A stretch of DNA of 64,000 nucleotides, from contig JAKPDO010000002.1 of the NCBI GenBank assembly GCA_029552545.1, positions 1 through 64,000 of the forward strand. The letters run 5' to 3'. The notes beneath the pieces are model-generated. The model was not told where the DNA came from. It did not search any database and saw nothing but the letters and a program-made list of their open reading frames with translations. Each line of letters starts with the position of its first letter. Position 1 is the first letter of the stretch. This document shows positions 1 to 10,600 of the stretch, in pieces. This stretch comes from Planctomycetota bacterium (GTDB lineage Bacteria; Planctomycetota; Phycisphaerae; Sedimentisphaerales; Anaerohalosphaeraceae). The translations under genes were made by a program, and so were the position numbers.

Positions 1-1
1 G

Positions 2-295
2 TCCTTCAATCCGATTGATTTGGCCGCTGCGGTGAACTATCTGGGCAAGAGCCAGTACACGGCAGACCCGGACTTTGACGGGCTCATTGACGACCTGAAG
101 ATTTACAACTATGCCCGCAGCACGGTCGAGATTGCCCAGGAATATCTGGCGGTGATGGGCGGGTCCGTCTGCAACCGGGAAATCTATGACATGGGTATGT
201 ACGACGCCGACGGCGACTGCCGGATCAGTCTGCCGGACTTTGCGGCGTTTGCAGCCCGGTGGCTGGAAGATGACCGGATCTATCCGAATCCGTAA
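2..295 (+). CDS. LamG-dockerin secreted protein, C-terminal fragment
   Basis: The frame is open from the left edge, so only the C-terminus is present. The first 45 or so residues (LGKSQYTADPDFDG, then IDDLKIYNYARS) match the closing strands of a LamG/concanavalin-like lectin domain, and a near-identical stretch occurs in the large GH43-GH30 enzyme of this window. A dockerin-like calcium-loop repeat follows (DADGDCRISLPDFAAFAARWLED) ending in W-L, the form common in secreted planctomycete proteins. By context it is probably another carbohydrate-active enzyme upstream of the xylan cluster. The catalytic part lies outside the window, so no enzymatic role can be assigned. Confidence 0.85.
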   Translation, partial: SFNPIDLAAAVNYLGKSQYTADPDFDGLIDDLKIYNYARSTVEIAQEYLAVMGGSVCNREIYDMGMYDADGDCRISLPDFAAFAARWLEDDRIYPNP

Positions 296-346
296 GCGGT
301 TCATATCGGGGACACCGCTTTCTGTCTTCTTGTAAAACGGTTCGAA

Positions 347-379
347 GCACCGCTCCGGCAAACAATGCCGGGGCGGTGC
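347..379. repeat. GC-rich hairpin after the first gene
   Basis: Two 14-base arms (GCACCGCTCCGGCA and TGCCGGGGCGGTGC) flank a 5-base loop, with one wobble pair. There is no T-run on either side, so it is at best a weak or factor-dependent terminator between the partial gene and the GH43 gene. Confidence 0.5.
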
Positions 380-484
380 CTTCCGGATTCAACAAAGACA
401 AATAACAATCCAAATGGGCGTTTCAAAGCAGGCGGCAGGAGAAAAAGAAAAGAAGACGGTTTATACTCCACAAATGGGGGGTTT

Positions 485-2610
485 ATGAACAGAAAAAGAG
501 CTCGGTTTTTCCAAGTCATTTCTCTCTTTTTTTCGCATCCTTTAATGCAGCGATCTGCTGCGGCTGGCAGTCTGACAACGGCGACGGCACGTTCACCAAT
601 CCGATTCTTTATGCGGACTATCCTGACCCGGACATCATCCGTGTCGGCCGATATTTTTATATGGTCACCACGACCTTTGCCGACTCGCCCGGTCTGACCG
701 TCCTGCGCTCCGAAGACCTGGTGAACTGGGAGATTCTTTCCCACGCGGCCTCCTTCCTCGATATGGCGCCCGAGTACAATATGCTGAACGAAACGACGGC
801 CTATCGGAAAGGGATGTGGGCCTCGAGCATTCGCTATTACAACGGGATGTTTTATATTGTAGTCAATCCGTGGGGGGCGCCGGGTGCTCGGGTGTATTAT
901 GCCTCTGACCCGGCGGGACCGTGGAATTACCATCAATTGGACCGCGGCGCCCACGACCCGGGTTTCTTCATTGACGACGACGGAACGGGATATATTTTCT
1001 ATGGGTCGGGGTGGATTTCCGTTCTGACGCTCAATTCCAACTACTCGGCGGTGGTCGCCCAGACGAATAATGTCGTCAACGGCGGCGGCGAAGGGTCGCA
1101 TGTCATCAAACGCGGCAATTATTATTATCTGTTTAACGCCAACCCCGGCACCTGGCCGTTTCAGCTGCGCTGTTCGAGAGCAACCAGCATTTTCGGTCCA
1201 TGGGAAACCGGACACATTTGTCTGCTGGCGACGACCGGCGGCCATCAGGGAGCTATCGTTGATATCGATGACAACGACAGCTGGTACGGCTTTGTGATGC
1301 AGGACAGCGGAGCCATCGGGCGAATGACCCGCATCGGGCCGGTTTTCTGGGAGAATGACTGGCCGGTCTTCGGCACGCCGACCAATCGGGATGTGATGGC
1401 GGCAACGTATCCCAAGCCGATTCAGGGCAAACCAATAATGCAGCCGCCGACCGGCGATGAGTTTACTTCACCTGCTCTGGGGCTTCAGTGGCAGTGGAAT
1501 CACAATCCGGACAACAGCCGCTGGTCGCTGACGGAGCGGCCCGGCTGGCTCCGGCTGCGCCCGACCCGGGCCTCGGGCTTCTGGACCGCCCGCAACACAC
1601 TCACGCAGAAAGGCCAGGGGCCCTGGAGCCGCGGCCAGGTCAAGATGGACCTGCAGAATCTGCAGCCCGGCGACATCTGCGGCTTCGGAACGCTCGGCAA
1701 ATACAGCGCCCACATCGCTGTCCACTGTGATGCAGGCGGAGCTCTCTTCCTGAGGATGAATGTCCTGCAGGACACCACCAGCGGCATTCAAACGGAAACC
1801 CGCGTCTCGTCGGTTCCGATTACCGCAGGAACCCTTTTTCTTCGAACGGACCTGAATTTTCAGACCAACAAAGGACTATGCTCCTACAGTCTGGACGGTC
1901 AGAGCTGGACGGCGCTGGGCGGGGAGTTCCCGCTGGCTTTTGACTGGCAGACCGGCACGTTTCAGGGTGAAAAATACGCTCTGTTTTGTTATAATCCCAA
2001 TACCGCCGCCAGTCCCGGCTGGGTGGATGTGGACCGGTTTGAGTTTTTTGACTCGCCGCCGCCTCGTTCGGCCTTTCGGCAGATTGAAGCGGAGGATTTT
2101 GACGAAAAATCCGGCACCCAGACCGAAACCTGCAGCGAAGGCGGACTGAATGTCGGATACATCCAGAACGGCAATTATCTGGTATATAAAAAAGTGAATT
2201 TCGGGCGAGGGCCAGTCTCGTTTCGGGTTCGGGCGGCTTCGGCAACTGCCGGCGGAACCCTTGAACTGCGTCTGGACTCGGCAAGCGGTCCTTTGATCGG
2301 AACCTGTCCGATCCCCAATACCGGCGGCTGGCAGACCTGGCAAACAATCTCCTGTGCGGTCAGCGGGGTTTCAGGAATTCGCAATTTGTATCTGAGGTTT
2401 ACCGGCGGCACCGGCTATCTTTTTAATCTGAACTGGTGGCAGTTTATTCGATACGGCGACCTGAATGCCGATACAATTGTGGACAAAAGCGACCTGTCGG
2501 CCTTTGCTGACTTGTGGCTGCAGCCAAACAGCGGCCTGGACCGGGACGGCAACGGTCTGCTGAACCTGGTCGAGTTTGCCGACCTGGCCGCCGGCTGGCT
2601 GGAGGACTGA
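485..2610 (+). CDS. GH43 glycosidase with CBM6 and dockerin-like domain; apparent frameshift in signal peptide
   Basis: This is a secreted GH43 enzyme acting on arabinoxylan-type chains (family-level inference: arabinofuranosidase or xylosidase). The order is GH43 beta-propeller, a C-terminal GH43-associated beta-sandwich (about 1450-2050), CBM6 (from about 2080, IEAEDFDEKSG to FNLNWWQF) and a two-repeat dockerin-like tail (LNADTIVDKSDL, LDRDGNGLLNLVEF). The catalytic-base motif ADYPDPDIIRVG lies upstream of the first in-frame ATG at 661, and no ATG, GTG or TTG precedes it in that frame. The ATG at 485, after a GGGGGG ribosome site, begins MNRKRARFFQVISLFF in another frame. One extra T in the 7-T run near 527-533 would join it to FASFNAAICCG and give a normal signal peptide. 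I therefore take 485 as the true start with a one-base deletion, real or from sequencing. An uncorrected call would start at 661 and lose the catalytic base. Confidence 0.85.
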
Positions 2611-2650
2611 CTCTTATGCTGACAACAGATATCCTTTAAATGGGGGAATT

Positions 2651-5600
2651 ATGAAGTTTCAAAAAACTGACGATCGATTCCGGAAAAGTTTTACCCTTGG
2701 ATTTGCCGCTGTTCTTTTGGGATTCCTGTCCGGTCTGCTGCGTGCGGATTATCCGATTATGTCGCAGCACTACGCCGCCGACCCGACGGCCGTCGAATGG
2801 AACGGACGACTGTATGTCTACTGTTCCAACGATGAGGAAAACGGAGAAAACACCGGCTACATTATGGACTCGATCGTCTGCTTCTCCACGGACGATTTGA
2901 AAAACTGGACGGACCACGGCGTCGTCTTTGATGCGGACGAACTGTCCTCCTGGTATTCCGGGACCGCCTGGGCCCCCTGCATCGTCTATCACAACAACAA
3001 GTTCTATTTGTATTTCGGGGATGCGTACTGGGGTATCGGCGTCGTGACGAGTGATTCGCCGACCGGCCCGTTTACCGCTCCGAAGAACGCGCTGGTGGTT
3101 ACCCGGTCCACACCGGGCGCAAACAGCAGCTGGATCTTCGACCCGTGCGTGTTTGTGGACGACGACGGCACACCGTATCTGTATTTCGGCGGCGGCGGTC
3201 CCAATCAGGGACGCATCATTCAGCTGAACACGAATATGATGGACCCTGTCGGCTCAGCCATATCCATTGAAGCGCCGGACTTCTTTGAAGCTTCGCTTAT
3301 GCACAAATACAACGGCATTTATTACTACTCCTATGCCGACAATTATGAAGACTCGACTCCCTCCTCCCAGATTGCATATCAGACCGCTTCGGCTCCGATG
3401 GGCCCCTTTACCCATCGCGGGGTCGCGGTCCCTCAGCCGCCGTATAATTACGGCAACAACAACCACCATACCTTTTTCACGTTCCAGGGCCAGTGGTACT
3501 GCGTGTATCACAACCGCTATCAGGCAACGATAGACGGCGTGTCCACCACGGAACACCGCAATATCGGCCTGGACCGGCTGTATTACAACCCGGACGGCAC
3601 CATTCAGCCGCTTGTCCATACCCAGGACGGGCTGCCGCAGCTGAAATATCTCAACCCGTTTGTCCGGGTGGAAGGCGAAACCCTGGCCCAGCAAAGCGGC
3701 CTGCGAACCCAGGCCTGCTCTGAAGGCGGGATGAACATCACCGCCGTGGACAACGGCGACTGGATTCAGCTCCGCGGTGTGGATTTCGGCACCGGTGCAG
3801 GCAGCTTCAAGGCCCGCGTCGCCTCCACCAAAACCGGTGCAGCTATCGAACTGCGCCTGGATTCCCTGACCGGCACCCTTATCGGTACCTGTTCGGTTCC
3901 CAATACCGGCGGACCTCAGACCTGGACAACCGTCTATTGCAATGTGAGCGGCGCCTCCGGTGTGCATGATTTGTATCTGAAGTTTGTCGGACCGACAGGC
4001 GGTGACCTGCTCAATCTGGACTGGTGGCAGTTCCAGACCGAACCGCTGACGATGGTATCCGTCAACATCAATCCGGCCATCCTTTATCAGACCATCGAAG
4101 GTCTGGGCGGCGCTATCTGCTTTTACAACGGCTGGGTGACCGCTCATCCGTATAAATCCGAAATCTACACTCACGCCTTCGCCGGACTGAATCTGTCGAT
4201 GCTGCGCGTGGGCAACTGGTGGCGGGGTACGAACGGTCAGGACACGGCAACCTATGAAATTGTTGCCGCCGCCAATCAGCGGCTGGGTCGTTCGGTGCCG
4301 ATTCTGATGTCCTCCTGGTCGCCGCCGGCTTATCTGAAAAGCAACGGCCAGACCGGAGGCGGCGGCACCCTCATCCAGGTCAACGGCCAATACGACTATG
4401 CGGGATTTGCCGAGTACTGGTACCAGTCGCTTCAGGACTATATTGCCCGCGGCGTCAACCCCACCTGGATTACCATCCAGAACGAGCCGGACTGGACGGC
4501 GGATTACGATTCCTGCCGGTTTGACCCGACGGAAGCCGAGTACGCCAGCTATGCCCTGGCTCAGGATGCTGTGTTCTATCGGCTCCAAAGCATGGCCTCG
4601 CCGCCCAAACTGCTCAGCCCGGACTGCGTAGGACTGTACGGCAACGCCGCCGGACTGAGGAATTACTTAAACAACCTGAATCCAAACACCTTTTACGGCA
4701 TTGCCCACCATCTGTACGGCGGCAGCACCGACGGGACTCCGGACGGATACAACTCCGCCTTCACAACAGTCGTAAATACTCGAAACACACAGTTTCCCGG
4801 CAAGCCGATTTTTATGACCGAGTTCGGGGATATCAAAGGGCTGATTCCGGTGGCCAATCTGATTCACAACTGTCTTGTGGTCGAACAGGTCAGCGGCTAC
4901 AGCCACTGGTGCCTGGTCTGGCCCGGCGACATCGGGCTGGTGGAGATTGAGTTCCCCTGGAGCTACTACGGCACAGGCGGCTCCTGGACAAATCCCAAAG
5001 GATACTGGCTCAATCCCTCCTACTGGTCGATGAAGCATTATTCGTACTATGTCCAGCCGGGATTCCGCCGCACACAGTCCTCCAGCGGACATTCCAATCT
5101 GCTGGCGTCCTCGTTTTTATCTCCGGACGGCAAACGGCTCGTGGCGGTGCTCATCAACCGTCTGGAAACAGAAACCCTGTATGCCAACCTGAACATCAGT
5201 TCTTTTGCATATAACTCCTCCAGCGTCTTCCAGAGCGTCGGCAGCCAGTATTTTCAGGCGTCGGGGCCGATGGGTTCGCCGGTGGCTCTGCCGCCCTCTT
5301 CCGTGACGACGATTGTTCTGGACTGCTACGGGCCGGCGGCTCCGACAGGGCTGTCGGCGACGGCGATTGTGGATTCACAGATTAACCTAACCTGGGCGGC
5401 TTCCTCCGGCGCCCTGTCCTACAATGTCAAGCGTTCCACCGTCAGCGGCGGGCCTTATACCACCATCGGCACGAATATCACGGGCACCGCATTCAGCGAT
5501 ACCCGCGTGGAACCGGGGATGACCTATTATTACGCAGTCAGCGCCAACACGCTCAGCGGTCAAAGCGCCGACAGTGCGGAAGCAAGCGCCGCCCGCGTAC

Positions 5601-7462
5601 GGACCTATCTGCGGTTCAATGAAACCAGCGGCACGACGGCGGTGGACGCCACCGGCGGCGGACGAAACGGCACGCTGGTCAACGGCCCGACCTGGGGTGC
5701 CGGCAAATACGGCAACGCCGTCTATCTGGACGGAACCAACGACCACGTCACGCTGCCGGCCGGCGTCGTCAACGGCCTGACGGACTGCACCATCTCTCTA
5801 TGGGTGTACCTGAACTCCGTCAGCACCTGGTCGCGGGTGTTTGACTTCGGCACCGGCACGACTGTCAACATGTTCCTGACGCCGCGGCATTCCAACACCT
5901 CCGGCACTGTGCGGTTTGCCATCACCACCAGCGGCGCCGGCGGCGAACAGCGCATCAACGGCACTTCCGCCCTGCCGACCGGCGTCTGGACCCACGTGGC
6001 CGTCACGTTCAGCGGCAATACCGGCATCCTTTATGTCAACGGACAAGAGGTCGGACGCAACACCTCAATGACGCTCAATCCGTCCTCGCTGGGCAATACA
6101 ACGCAGAACTATCTGGGCCGCTCGCAGTACACAGCCGACCCGTATCTGAACGGACGGATTGATGAGTTTCGCATTTATTCAAGGGCTCTGAGTGCTGTGG
6201 AAATCCTCCGGCTGTATGAAGAGCAGATTCCAACGGCAGTCCCGCCGACTCCGACGGGCCTTTCGGCGACGGCGGTTTCCGGCACCCGCATTGACCTGAA
6301 CTGGAATGCGGCCGATACCGCAACCAATTATGACATCAAGCGGTCAACAACCAGCGGCGGCCCGTACACCCATCTGACCAGCGTCTCCGGAACCTCCTGG
6401 AGCGACACCGGCCTGTCGGAACAGACCGCCTATTATTATGTCATCAGCGCCGTCAATAGCGTCGGCAGCAGCGCCAACTCGGCGCAGGCCCAGGCCGTCA
6501 CCCTCGCCGACCCGCCGGCCGCTCCGACCGGTCTTGCGGCGCAGGACATCGGCGGCGCCGTGCGGCTGACCTGGAATGCCAACACAGAAAGCGACTTGGC
6601 GGGATATTACGTCTGGCGCTCCGCAACCCCCGGCAGCGGCTACACGCGGCTCAACAGCACCCCGCTGAACAATCTGACGTTTACAGACAGCGCTATCGCC
6701 TACTGCACCGCCTATTATTATGTAGTCACGGCGGTGGACACCGGCGGCTATGAAAGCGACTATTCTAATGAAGTGTCCATCACGCCGGCGGACCCGCTGG
6801 TCATCGTCCTGACGGCCGCTGATTTTGAAAGCGGCTTCGGCGCCTGGGTCAATCTGACCGGCGCGGACAATCAGGACTGGCTCCGCAATTCCGGCCAAAC
6901 GCTCACGCCCAACACAGGGCCTTCGGGCGGCGCCAACGAAACCACGTGGTATGCGTATCTGGAGACCTCGCCGGGCTGGGCGTATATGCCCGGCGATACG
7001 GCCATTCTTGAAAGCCCTGTGCTGTACGGCACGCAGCGCCGATTGACCTTCTATTATCACATGTACGGCGTAGAAATCGGCTCGCTGTTTGTGGATGTGG
7101 AACACAACGGCACATGGCAGTACGGCGTTTGGAGCCGCACCGGCCAGCAGCACACGTCCAACGCCGAGCCGTATGCACAGGCCGTCGTCGATTTAACCGG
7201 CTTTACCGGCCCGATTCGGATTCGCATCCGGGCCGCAGCCGCCGGCGGTTCCCGCGGAGACATTGCTGTCGATGAAATCACCGTGACCGGACGCTGGCTC
7301 TACGGAGATTTCAACGGCGACGGGACGATCAATTTGGAAGACATGACGGCCTTCAGCACTCTGTGGCTGGACACTCATTGCGAGCTGGACCGAAACGGAG
7401 ACTGCCGGATTGATTTGGCGGAGCTGACGGAACTGGCCGCCAACTGGCTGAAGACCTTCTGA
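2651..7462 (+). CDS. GH43-CBM6-GH30 multidomain xylanolytic enzyme with FN3, LamG, MAM-like and dockerin-like domains
   Basis: This secreted protein of about 1603 residues carries two catalytic modules. A signal peptide (residues 1-26) is followed by GH43 (about 27-335; probable triad D44, D164, E213), CBM6 (336-465), GH30 (467-890; probable acid/base E612 in QNEPDW and nucleophile E724 in MTEFG), FN3 (896-980), LamG (983-1190), two FN3 (1197-1385), a MAM-like beta-sandwich (1388-1540) and a dockerin-like tail (1550-1603). GH30 of this type cuts xylan, often at glucuronate-substituted sites; GH43 removes arabinose or xylose. The start at 2651 follows GGGGGAATT and opens a clean signal peptide; a longer in-frame start at 2576 would overlap the previous gene and hide it. 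The exact linkage specificity is not visible. Confidence 0.93.
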   Translation: MKFQKTDDRFRKSFTLGFAAVLLGFLSGLLRADYPIMSQHYAADPTAVEWNGRLYVYCSNDEENGENTGYIMDSIVCFSTDDLKNWTDHGVVFDADELSSWYSGTAWAPCIVYHNNKFYLYFGDAYWGIGVVTSDSPTGPFTAPKNALVVTRSTPGANSSWIFDPCVFVDDDGTPYLYFGGGGPNQGRIIQLNTNMMDPVGSAISIEAPDFFEASLMHKYNGIYYYSYADNYEDSTPSSQIAYQTASAPMGPFTHRGVAVPQPPYNYGNNNHHTFFTFQGQWYCVYHNRYQATIDGVSTTEHRNIGLDRLYYNPDGTIQPLVHTQDGLPQLKYLNPFVRVEGETLAQQSGLRTQACSEGGMNITAVDNGDWIQLRGVDFGTGAGSFKARVASTKTGAAIELRLDSLTGTLIGTCSVPNTGGPQTWTTVYCNVSGASGVHDLYLKFVGPTGGDLLNLDWWQFQTEPLTMVSVNINPAILYQTIEGLGGAICFYNGWVTAHPYKSEIYTHAFAGLNLSMLRVGNWWRGTNGQDTATYEIVAAANQRLGRSVPILMSSWSPPAYLKSNGQTGGGGTLIQVNGQYDYAGFAEYWYQSLQDYIARGVNPTWITIQNEPDWTADYDSCRFDPTEAEYASYALAQDAVFYRLQSMASPPKLLSPDCVGLYGNAAGLRNYLNNLNPNTFYGIAHHLYGGSTDGTPDGYNSAFTTVVNTRNTQFPGKPIFMTEFGDIKGLIPVANLIHNCLVVEQVSGYSHWCLVWPGDIGLVEIEFPWSYYGTGGSWTNPKGYWLNPSYWSMKHYSYYVQPGFRRTQSSSGHSNLLASSFLSPDGKRLVAVLINRLETETLYANLNISSFAYNSSSVFQSVGSQYFQASGPMGSPVALPPSSVTTIVLDCYGPAAPTGLSATAIVDSQINLTWAASSGALSYNVKRSTVSGGPYTTIGTNITGTAFSDTRVEPGMTYYYAVSANTLSGQSADSAEASAARVRTYLRFNETSGTTAVDATGGGRNGTLVNGPTWGAGKYGNAVYLDGTNDHVTLPAGVVNGLTDCTISLWVYLNSVSTWSRVFDFGTGTTVNMFLTPRHSNTSGTVRFAITTSGAGGEQRINGTSALPTGVWTHVAVTFSGNTGILYVNGQEVGRNTSMTLNPSSLGNTTQNYLGRSQYTADPYLNGRIDEFRIYSRALSAVEILRLYEEQIPTAVPPTPTGLSATAVSGTRIDLNWNAADTATNYDIKRSTTSGGPYTHLTSVSGTSWSDTGLSEQTAYYYVISAVNSVGSSANSAQAQAVTLADPPAAPTGLAAQDIGGAVRLTWNANTESDLAGYYVWRSATPGSGYTRLNSTPLNNLTFTDSAIAYCTAYYYVVTAVDTGGYESDYSNEVSITPADPLVIVLTAADFESGFGAWVNLTGADNQDWLRNSGQTLTPNTGPSGGANETTWYAYLETSPGWAYMPGDTAILESPVLYGTQRRLTFYYHMYGVEIGSLFVDVEHNGTWQYGVWSRTGQQHTSNAEPYAQAVVDLTGFTGPIRIRIRAAAAGGSRGDIAVDEITVTGRWLYGDFNGDGTINLEDMTAFSTLWLDTHCELDRNGDCRIDLAELTELAANWLKTF

Positions 7463-7536
7463 TTGGAAAACCCGATTTCGTCTTGGCCTATGACAAGGAC
7501 CGTCGTTTTCGAAACAGACCGGGAGAAATAGAAATC

Positions 7537-7571
7537 AGCCGGAGAAAGGTTGCCTGAACCGTTCTCCGGCT
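7537..7571. repeat. Long hairpin between xylan-cluster genes
   Basis: The arms AGCCGGAGAA and TTCTCCGGCT enclose a second inner stem (GGTT, loop GCCTG, AACC). The hairpin is strong but lacks a T-run. It sits in the gap between the GH43-GH30 and GH43-GH43-GH127 genes, where it could stabilise or partly terminate the operon transcript. Confidence 0.55.
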
Positions 7572-7617
7572 GTATCGTTGGTAAAAAAGGATATAGCTGA
7601 AACAATGGAGGTTTTTT

Positions 7618-10600
7618 ATGAAAAGGACGCTGCCTGCACACGTTCCCGCCGCAAGTCTGTTTTGGCTCTTCATGATTTTTTCTGCCGTCGGTTTTGCCGC
7701 CGCTCCGATTGCCTTTGAGCAGTTCGAGTACAGCGGACAAGACATCTACTCTCCGGCTAACCTCGAAGCCGGACATTTCCGCAACCCGATTTTGGCGGGC
7801 TTTCATCCTGACCCGAGCATCTGCCGTGTCGGAGATGATTACTATCTGATTAACTCAACGTTTCAGTATTTTCCCGGTCTTCCCATCTTTCACAGCAAAG
7901 ACCTGGTCAACTGGAAGCAAATCGGCCATGTGATTCACCGTCCGGAGCAGCTAAACTACACATCCCGCCGAACCAGCGGCGGCCTGTTTGCTCCCGCCAT
8001 CACATATCACAAAGGTCTGTTCTACGTTGTTTGCACAATGGTGGATAATCTGGGCAATTTCGTAGTTACCGCCCAAAACCCCGCCGGTCCCTGGTCGAAC
8101 CCGGTCAAACTGGACTTCGGCGGCATTGACCCGTCCATCTTTTTTGATGAAGACGACCGGGCCTGGATTGTCAACAACGATGCTCCGCAGGGACCAGCAC
8201 AGTATGACGGCCATCGAGCCATCTGGATTCAGGAGTTTGACTGGAAAAATCTGAAAATGGTCGGCCCGCGCAAGATGCTCATCGACGGCGGCGTGGACAT
8301 CACCAAAAAACCCATCTGGATTGAAGGCCCGCACATCTACAAACGCAAGAACTGGTATTACCTTTGTTGTGCGGAAGGCGGCACGGGCCCGGGACATTCT
8401 CAGGTCATCTTCCGCAGCCGCAGTGTGGACGGCCCTTATACCCCCTGGGAGAAAAACCCCATTCTCACCCAGCGCGATTTAGACCCCCAAGTCCTCGGCG
8501 CTGTCACCTGCACGGGCCATGCCGACCTGGAAATCGGTCCGGATGGAAACTGGTGGGCGGTCTTTCTGGGCGTTCGGCCCTACCAAAACGGACTGTCTCC
8601 GATGGGACGGGAAACCTTCCTGCTGCCCGTCACCTGGACTGAAGACGACTGGCCCACCATCCTGCCGACCGACAAGAGGGTTCCGCTGATTGTCAAATCT
8701 CCCAACGGTGTTTCCGTCCAGCCGTCCGCTGTTCCCTACACCGGTTCGTTTTCCTGGCGGGATGATTTCAAACAGAAAGACCTTTCGCTCGAATGGATTA
8801 TGCTCCGCCAGCCCAAACAAACCTGGTGGCAGATTGACCCCGCCGCCGGACGGCTTCTGCTGACACCGCAGAACGAAAAACTGTCCGGCACAGGCAATCC
8901 GAGTTTTCTGGGCCGGCGCGTCCGGCATCCGGTTTACACCGCCTCGGTGACCGTGGAAGTCCCCAAAGAAAACAATGTCTCGGCCGGACTGGCTTTGTTT
9001 ATGAACGAACGCCATCATTACTTCTTTGCGGTTCGGCGCGTCGGCGGCAAGCCGCGTGTGTTTGTGGAATGCGTCAAACGCGGCCAAACCAGCGAGTTGG
9101 CCTCCGTTGACCCGCACGCCGCTCAGACCGTTCGGCTGACCATCGAGGCCGACAAGGCCGTCTGTGCCTTCCGCTACCAGATCCCCGGCGAAGAACGCAA
9201 GACTCTGCTGGAAAACGCCGATGCGGCGATGATTTCCTTCTCGGTTCCGGATGCTCTATTCCTGGGCGCCACCGTCGGACCCCACGTCCGCCTCGATGCG
9301 TCGCCCTTCCCGCCGCCGCTGGCGAAGGGCTCCACGTTCCAAATCCAAGGCAATCCGATTTTCCGGGATGCCTTCACCGCCGACCCGGCTCCGCTGGTGG
9401 ACGGCGACACCCTCTATGTCTATGTCGGCCATGACGAGGCCAAAGACGGTGAGCTGTTCAATATGACCGGCTGGCTGTGCTACTCAACAAAAGATATGAA
9501 AAACTGGGTCGCTCACGGGACCGTCCTGAAGCCCACGGACTTCCAGTGGGCTGTGGGGGATGCCTGGGCCTCCCAGGTCATCAAAAAAGACGGCAAGTAT
9601 TATTTCTTTGCCACGGTTCAGCACGGCCCGCCGCACGTCGGCAAGGCCGTCGGAGTAGCCGTCTCAGACAGCCCGACTGGGCCGTTCAAAGACGCCCGCG
9701 GCAGTGCTTTGGTTTACGACAAAATGACGCCCAACTCCAAAGTCCCCTGGGAGGACATCGACCCGACCGTACTCATCGATGACGACGGCACACCCTGGCT
9801 GTGCTGGGGCAACGGCGACTGCTACCTGGTCAAACTCAAGCCCAACCTGATTGAGCTCGACGGGGAGATTCAGAAAATCGATTTGCCCTACTACACGGAA
9901 GGCCCCTGGCTTCACAAACGCGGCAATCTTTACTACCTGACCTATGCGGCCTTTGCGCATCAGGGCACGGCGGAAAAGATTTGCTACGCCACCGCTCCGG
10001 CAATAACCGGACCGTGGACCTATCAGGGCATCCTGACCGGTTTTGCCAAAAACAGCTACACCATTCACCCCGGAATTGTTGAATTCAAGGGACAGTGGTA
10101 TTTGTTCTATCACAATGCGACGCTCACGCTGAATGGTTTAGGGCCCGCCACTGGACGGCGAAGCGTCTGTGTTGAATACCTCTTCTACAATCCGGACGGA
10201 ACAATTCGGCCGATACCCCAGACGGAAGAAGGCATCTCCGTCCCGCCCAAAAAGGAAAGCAGCGTTTCCTCCTGCTTTTTTCCCCTGAAGGACGTGCGGC
10301 TTTTGCCGAGCCCTTTTTCCGAGGCCGTCCAGGCCAATCGGGCGTATCTGCTGGCACACAATCCGGACCGCTTGCTGGCCCCGTACCGTCGGGAGGCGGG
10401 ATTAGAGCCCAAAGCGGCTCCCTACGGCAACTGGGAAAGCAGCGGCCTGGACGGCCACACCGCCGGACATTATCTGTCGGCCCTTTCGCTGATGATTGCG
10501 GCAGGCGCCGACCCGGACGGCCAGTTCAGTCAGCGTCTTGATTATATGCTCCAGGAGCTGGCCGAGGTTCAGAAAGCCAACGGCAACGGATACATCGGCG

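Noticed and set aside
661..2610. Reading the first GH43 from ATG 661 as a complete gene
   Set aside because: That start removes the catalytic-base motif and signal peptide, both of which are visible just upstream in the same frame.
3254..4588. A 444-codon minus-strand frame within the GH43-GH30 gene
   Set aside because: Antisense to conserved CBM6 and GH30 sequence; no ribosome site or domain.
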